Shown one piece after another: positions 60,801-64,000 of a stretch of 64,000 bases of DNA. The stretch spans positions 10,997,616 through 11,061,615 of the forward strand of contig NC_030851.1 in the NCBI RefSeq assembly GCF_000208745.1. Direction: 5' to 3'. A program made the position numbers and the translations under genes. The notes below the pieces were generated by a model. That model made no database searches. It was not told where the DNA came from and worked only from the letters and a program-made list of their open reading frames with translations. Position 1 is the first letter of the stretch, and the number at the start of each line of letters is the position of its first letter. This DNA comes from Theobroma cacao. Lineage: Eukaryota > Streptophyta > Magnoliopsida > Malvales > Malvaceae.

Positions 60801-63335
60801 GACCTAATTATCCTCTGCATTACATTATTAAATATTGCTTTAATGTGAAAAATTAACCATAAGTTATTCAAATAATTTGCACAATTGAGGCTCATTTTCA
60901 GAACCATGTGTGCCCATTTAACCCGACAAGCAGAAATATACTATTTTGTTAAAGAAAGAAAAGTTAGAGAAAATGTTATTTGAGTTAAGTTAAGATTTTT
61001 AAGATTATAATATTCCACAAGCATATCTAAAAAATACAATGGCAACTAGAAAAAATGCTTTTCAATAAACTTGACCTGAGTTTTGGTGCTGATCCATGAA
61101 TCTCCCCATATATACACTCCGTGGTTGCGAACAAGTACGGCTGTTGTTTTTGGATATGCTCTCATCTATAAGATAGAGGGTTTAATAAGTTGCAAAGGTG
61201 AGTTCCACCACAAGACTAACAGAAACAAACCAGACATTTCTTTGCAAATTCTAAAGACGTCACTTAAACATGGGCATATAAAATATAATGAAATCATTAT
61301 TCAATGCTACTCCATTTCTGGACAAAGGATCAAATATATACAGCTCTGCATCCCACTTGAGGATATAAAAAGATTACAGGGTTAACAGGAAAGAAGGCTC
61401 CCCTATTGCTAAATTTAGCAGAGTTAAGTTTGTAGAAGCAAGCAAACAATAGATTGTCAACGGCAGGAACAAACTAAATAGCAGCAGCTTATGAATCGGA
61501 AATTAAAAAATCCTGGGAAATATCCTAATATTCATACAAAGGTTGTATTGTATTTATTAGAAACAAAATAAGACATCAATCATGAAAAACTTTTTATAAT
61601 GATTCTATGATCTTTTTCTTAATTATCATGTTGGTTCCTTACAGGTCGACCCACTATTAAACACAGAACAATATGAGTAAAATCCTAGTTAGCAGCCACT
61701 ATGCCAAGAGATTTTCACTACAAAGTTAGTTACTGTTGGATTATACCGCTTCTGTAAGAGATTCTGTGAGCTCTCCTTCATGGGCAGTGTTCTCAATTAT
61801 TGGGACCACAAGTTCATCATGATAACCATGGCCTTGAATTCCTTTTATCATTTCCATATGAGTAATCTGAAATTTTCAGAAGAAAATAAAAGTTTAGATA
61901 GATGTATTACCGCATATAAAACAGCACCTATCTAGATGATAGATGTTCAGGCCCAATAATGATGCAACACCAGACTTCTAAACTCACCAGTTAAAACGCC
62001 AACATTTTCTTCTGTGCAGAATTTGAAGAATTCGCAAATTCAACAGATTTAATATTATAGATTACGCATATCGAACAATAATGTATGTAGTGAAATTATA
62101 CTCAGAACGTGATTTGCACCAGCACCAAAGATGAATAAAAGAGAGGGTAACTACACTGTACAAATAGTAATGTATGCCCAGAGAAGTATCATAAATGATC
62201 ATTTAAAAAAATCACAAATGAGGGAGAAATAGAAACACAAAGGGCTGACATTTTACTTTTGTCTGAATCCTAAATTCTCAAGGATTATTGGTTAACACAT
62301 TACTCGGAACTCCTTTGAGAAAGGATTGATCATTGTAACAAGACAAGCCTCCAGTCCATGACTGTGGACAACAGCCCCAGCATTACAGATTTCATAAACC
62401 TGGAGATCAAAAAAAAAAAAATTTTATACCTTTGTAGGCAAAAGTAAATTAGACAAGTAGAGTAAAAATATATCACCCTGCTACATATTCATGGTTGTTT
62501 TTTTATCTCCAACCACACGAAATCAAAGGCTGATCAAACTTTTTTATTCAAGGGTTTCATTTGGCCCACAAAAAGTGCTTTGGAGTTGGGACATCAACTA
62601 CCTTGATTACAACGTCTGGAGCCAGCCAAATCAAAACGTTTAAGTGGTCTAAAAAACAAGACTGAGAATTCACTTCTTGCTTGAAAAGATAATAACAGAA
62701 TCCACATTAACATTCAAAGGAAGAAAGACTGTTGAAACAGAATTTAGATGATATGAATAACACAAACACTTAAACAAATGCAAAACCATAAAAAAATTCC
62801 AATAATAACAAGCACCTTCATGAAGAGAGGAGCACAGTCGGTGCACTTTGGAGGTTGATAGGGATACAGCTTCAAAGGAGGTGTTGACATTATAAATCCA
62901 TCTGAAGATAACACATACATACCCTCCGCTACCATTCTCTCCATCTGAACACCTAAGCCACAAAAAGTGAAACGTCACTTCAACAACATGAAAGCATGCA
63001 ACTCATACATTAATGCCATGCCAGTACAGAAGTAAACATGGACTTGATAAAGCATCAACACACTGTTATTTACGTTAAAAAAAACACTTACCAGAAGGAG
63101 ACATGACGATGAGCTGATGGTGTCTAGGAATGGAGCCGTCATGCACCCTAATAGTGATGCTCCCCCCAGTACCCGCAAGCCAACCAAGCGTATAAAAATG
63201 TTGGCACAGCTCTGCCACTAAAGCTTTTGTCTCAGTCACTTCTTTGCTCTCCACGTACGCCTGTGACATTGCAAAGCTGTTATGCACCATTGGCTGAGCC
63301 TGTGTCACTGTCGCTGCAACACCATTGGTGTTCAT
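57891..63335 (-). CDS. DEP1: Bifunctional methylthioribulose-1-phosphate dehydratase/enolase-phosphatase E1
   Basis: Twelve exons: 63092-63335, 62816-62952, 62304-62399, 61747-61866, 61076-61165, 60171-60353, 59883-60038, 59270-59419, 59071-59172, 58402-58511, 58204-58322 and 57891-57982. All introns are GT-AG and the product is 532 residues. Exons 1-6 are the MtnB dehydratase (class II aldolase fold) with [13 protein letters not shown] (139-141), HMEM (Glu164) and RNHG (His214), so metal and acid residues are kept. Exons 7-12 are the MtnC HAD phosphatase. The fusion acts in the cytosolic methionine salvage (Yang) cycle, turning methylthioribulose-1-phosphate into the acireductone. Oddity: motif I reads LLLTVEGTV (Thr296 where the DxEGT nucleophile Asp belongs), and motif II reads YIFACGS instead of YSSGS. 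Lys465 and TD491 remain. The start is the first ATG after an in-frame TGA. The fusion call is secure; full phosphatase activity is doubtful. Confidence 0.95.
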
Positions 63336-64000
63336 CGTCTCCGTCGATGATGAACACGACACCTCCGCTTTCTTGCCTTCTAAAGAAACTGGAGGTTTAA
63401 TTAGTAGGGTCAAATTTGTAGCTTTTTTTTCTACAAAAGAATGAAGAAGAAAAGAACAGAGAAAGTCAGAAAGAGGGCAATAAATTCATGGCGCCTTACG
63501 CTTCTTTGGGATTTAAACTAGGGGGGATGTTTAGAGAAGCAAAACAATGTTTTCTATAGCCTTTTCCTTTCCCTCCCAATTAATACCGACGTTTTGACTT
63601 TTGACGACACATTGCATGCAACACGTTTTAATGTATCGGCACGTATATCACCAACGCCCTTCTGGTTGTCCCCAATAAAGTACACAAACACGGGCCTAAA
63701 GCCCAATTTTATGAGGCAGTTTAGCCTATGAGCGAATTACTACTATATTTGGACCAAGAAGAAACCTAGGACCAGCCCATGTACTCATTTTCTTAGCAAA
63801 AGGTCTTGAGGTCCGTGCTGACCATCCTTCTATTGTCGCTATGTGAACTGCTGTAACTTTCCATCAGCAGGTCAAGATCTGGATTTCACACCTAGAACTT
63901 AATCTTATGCTCCATATACTCAGGAGACGGTACTCATTTTGTTAGAGTTTCATTTGGATCTATGATTTGCTTCCACAATGCTGTCACCATTAAAAAAACA
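63336..64000. other. Leader and upstream region of DEP1, no gene
   Basis: The frame upstream of ATG 63335 stays open to a TGA near 63488 but contains no ATG, so this is untranslated leader and promoter. In a different frame an upstream ATG near 63490 (minus strand) opens a seven-codon reading frame, a possible uORF. No other gene is seen up to the window end. Confidence 0.5.

Noticed and set aside
62670..62978. 102-codon minus-strand frame near DEP1 exon 2
   Set aside because: It is a different frame over exon 2 and its introns. The correct frame is [18 protein letters not shown].

Overview
This window is plant nuclear DNA from a eudicot. Evidence: genes split by GT-AG introns, AT-rich intergenic space, T-rich introns, and a dense, nested population of LTR retrotransposons, MITEs, a LINE tail and a tRNA-headed SINE. 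The look of the LTR families and of the four proteins fits a Malvaceae-type genome such as cacao, but that is an impression from memory and was not checked. There is one 476-base N gap (47582-48057) and one isolated N (27724).

Four protein-coding genes can be reconstructed exon by exon with intact reading frames. They are a DUF506/PDDEXK-like protein (13512-14471, +, 2 exons, 289 aa), a small bHLH162-like transcription factor (24211-25112, +, 3 exons, 217 aa), a WSD1-type wax ester synthase/diacylglycerol acyltransferase (52272-55143, -, 5 exons, 476 aa) and the bifunctional methionine-salvage enzyme methylthioribulose-1-phosphate dehydratase/enolase-phosphatase E1 (57891-63335, -, 12 exons, 532 aa). 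The genes are functionally unrelated and form no cluster. WSD1 and the salvage gene lie in tandem on the minus strand.

Layout. 1-6.2 kb is repeats: an inverted Ty3-type LTR end, a Mutator-like MITE with a 9-bp target duplication, a broken Ty1/copia gag, a TIR element and LTR-like sequence. 6.2-15 kb is intergenic DNA with two MITE families and the DUF506 gene. 15-21 kb is a MITE, a second copy of the copia-associated repeat carrying a 96-bp SINE, and a second copy of the inverted LTR. 21-26 kb is the bHLH gene in quiet DNA. 26-29 kb is a TIR element holding a broken tRNA dimethylallyltransferase fragment and a 0.7-kb tandem duplication. 29-37 kb is a minus-strand non-coding LTR element with a 3.15-kb LTR (LARD-like). 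37-46 kb is AT-rich DNA, a LINE 3' end and a T-rich zone built of degenerate duplicated modules ending in an ORF remnant. 46-51 kb is an LTR split by nested TIR insertions that include the N gap. 51-64 kb is a MITE, WSD1 and the salvage gene.

The most notable observation is in the salvage gene. The dehydratase half keeps its metal and acid residues, but the enolase-phosphatase half has Thr where the HAD nucleophile Asp is expected and Ala-Cys in place of the motif II Ser pair. This suggests a protein active only as a dehydratase, or one with an altered function.
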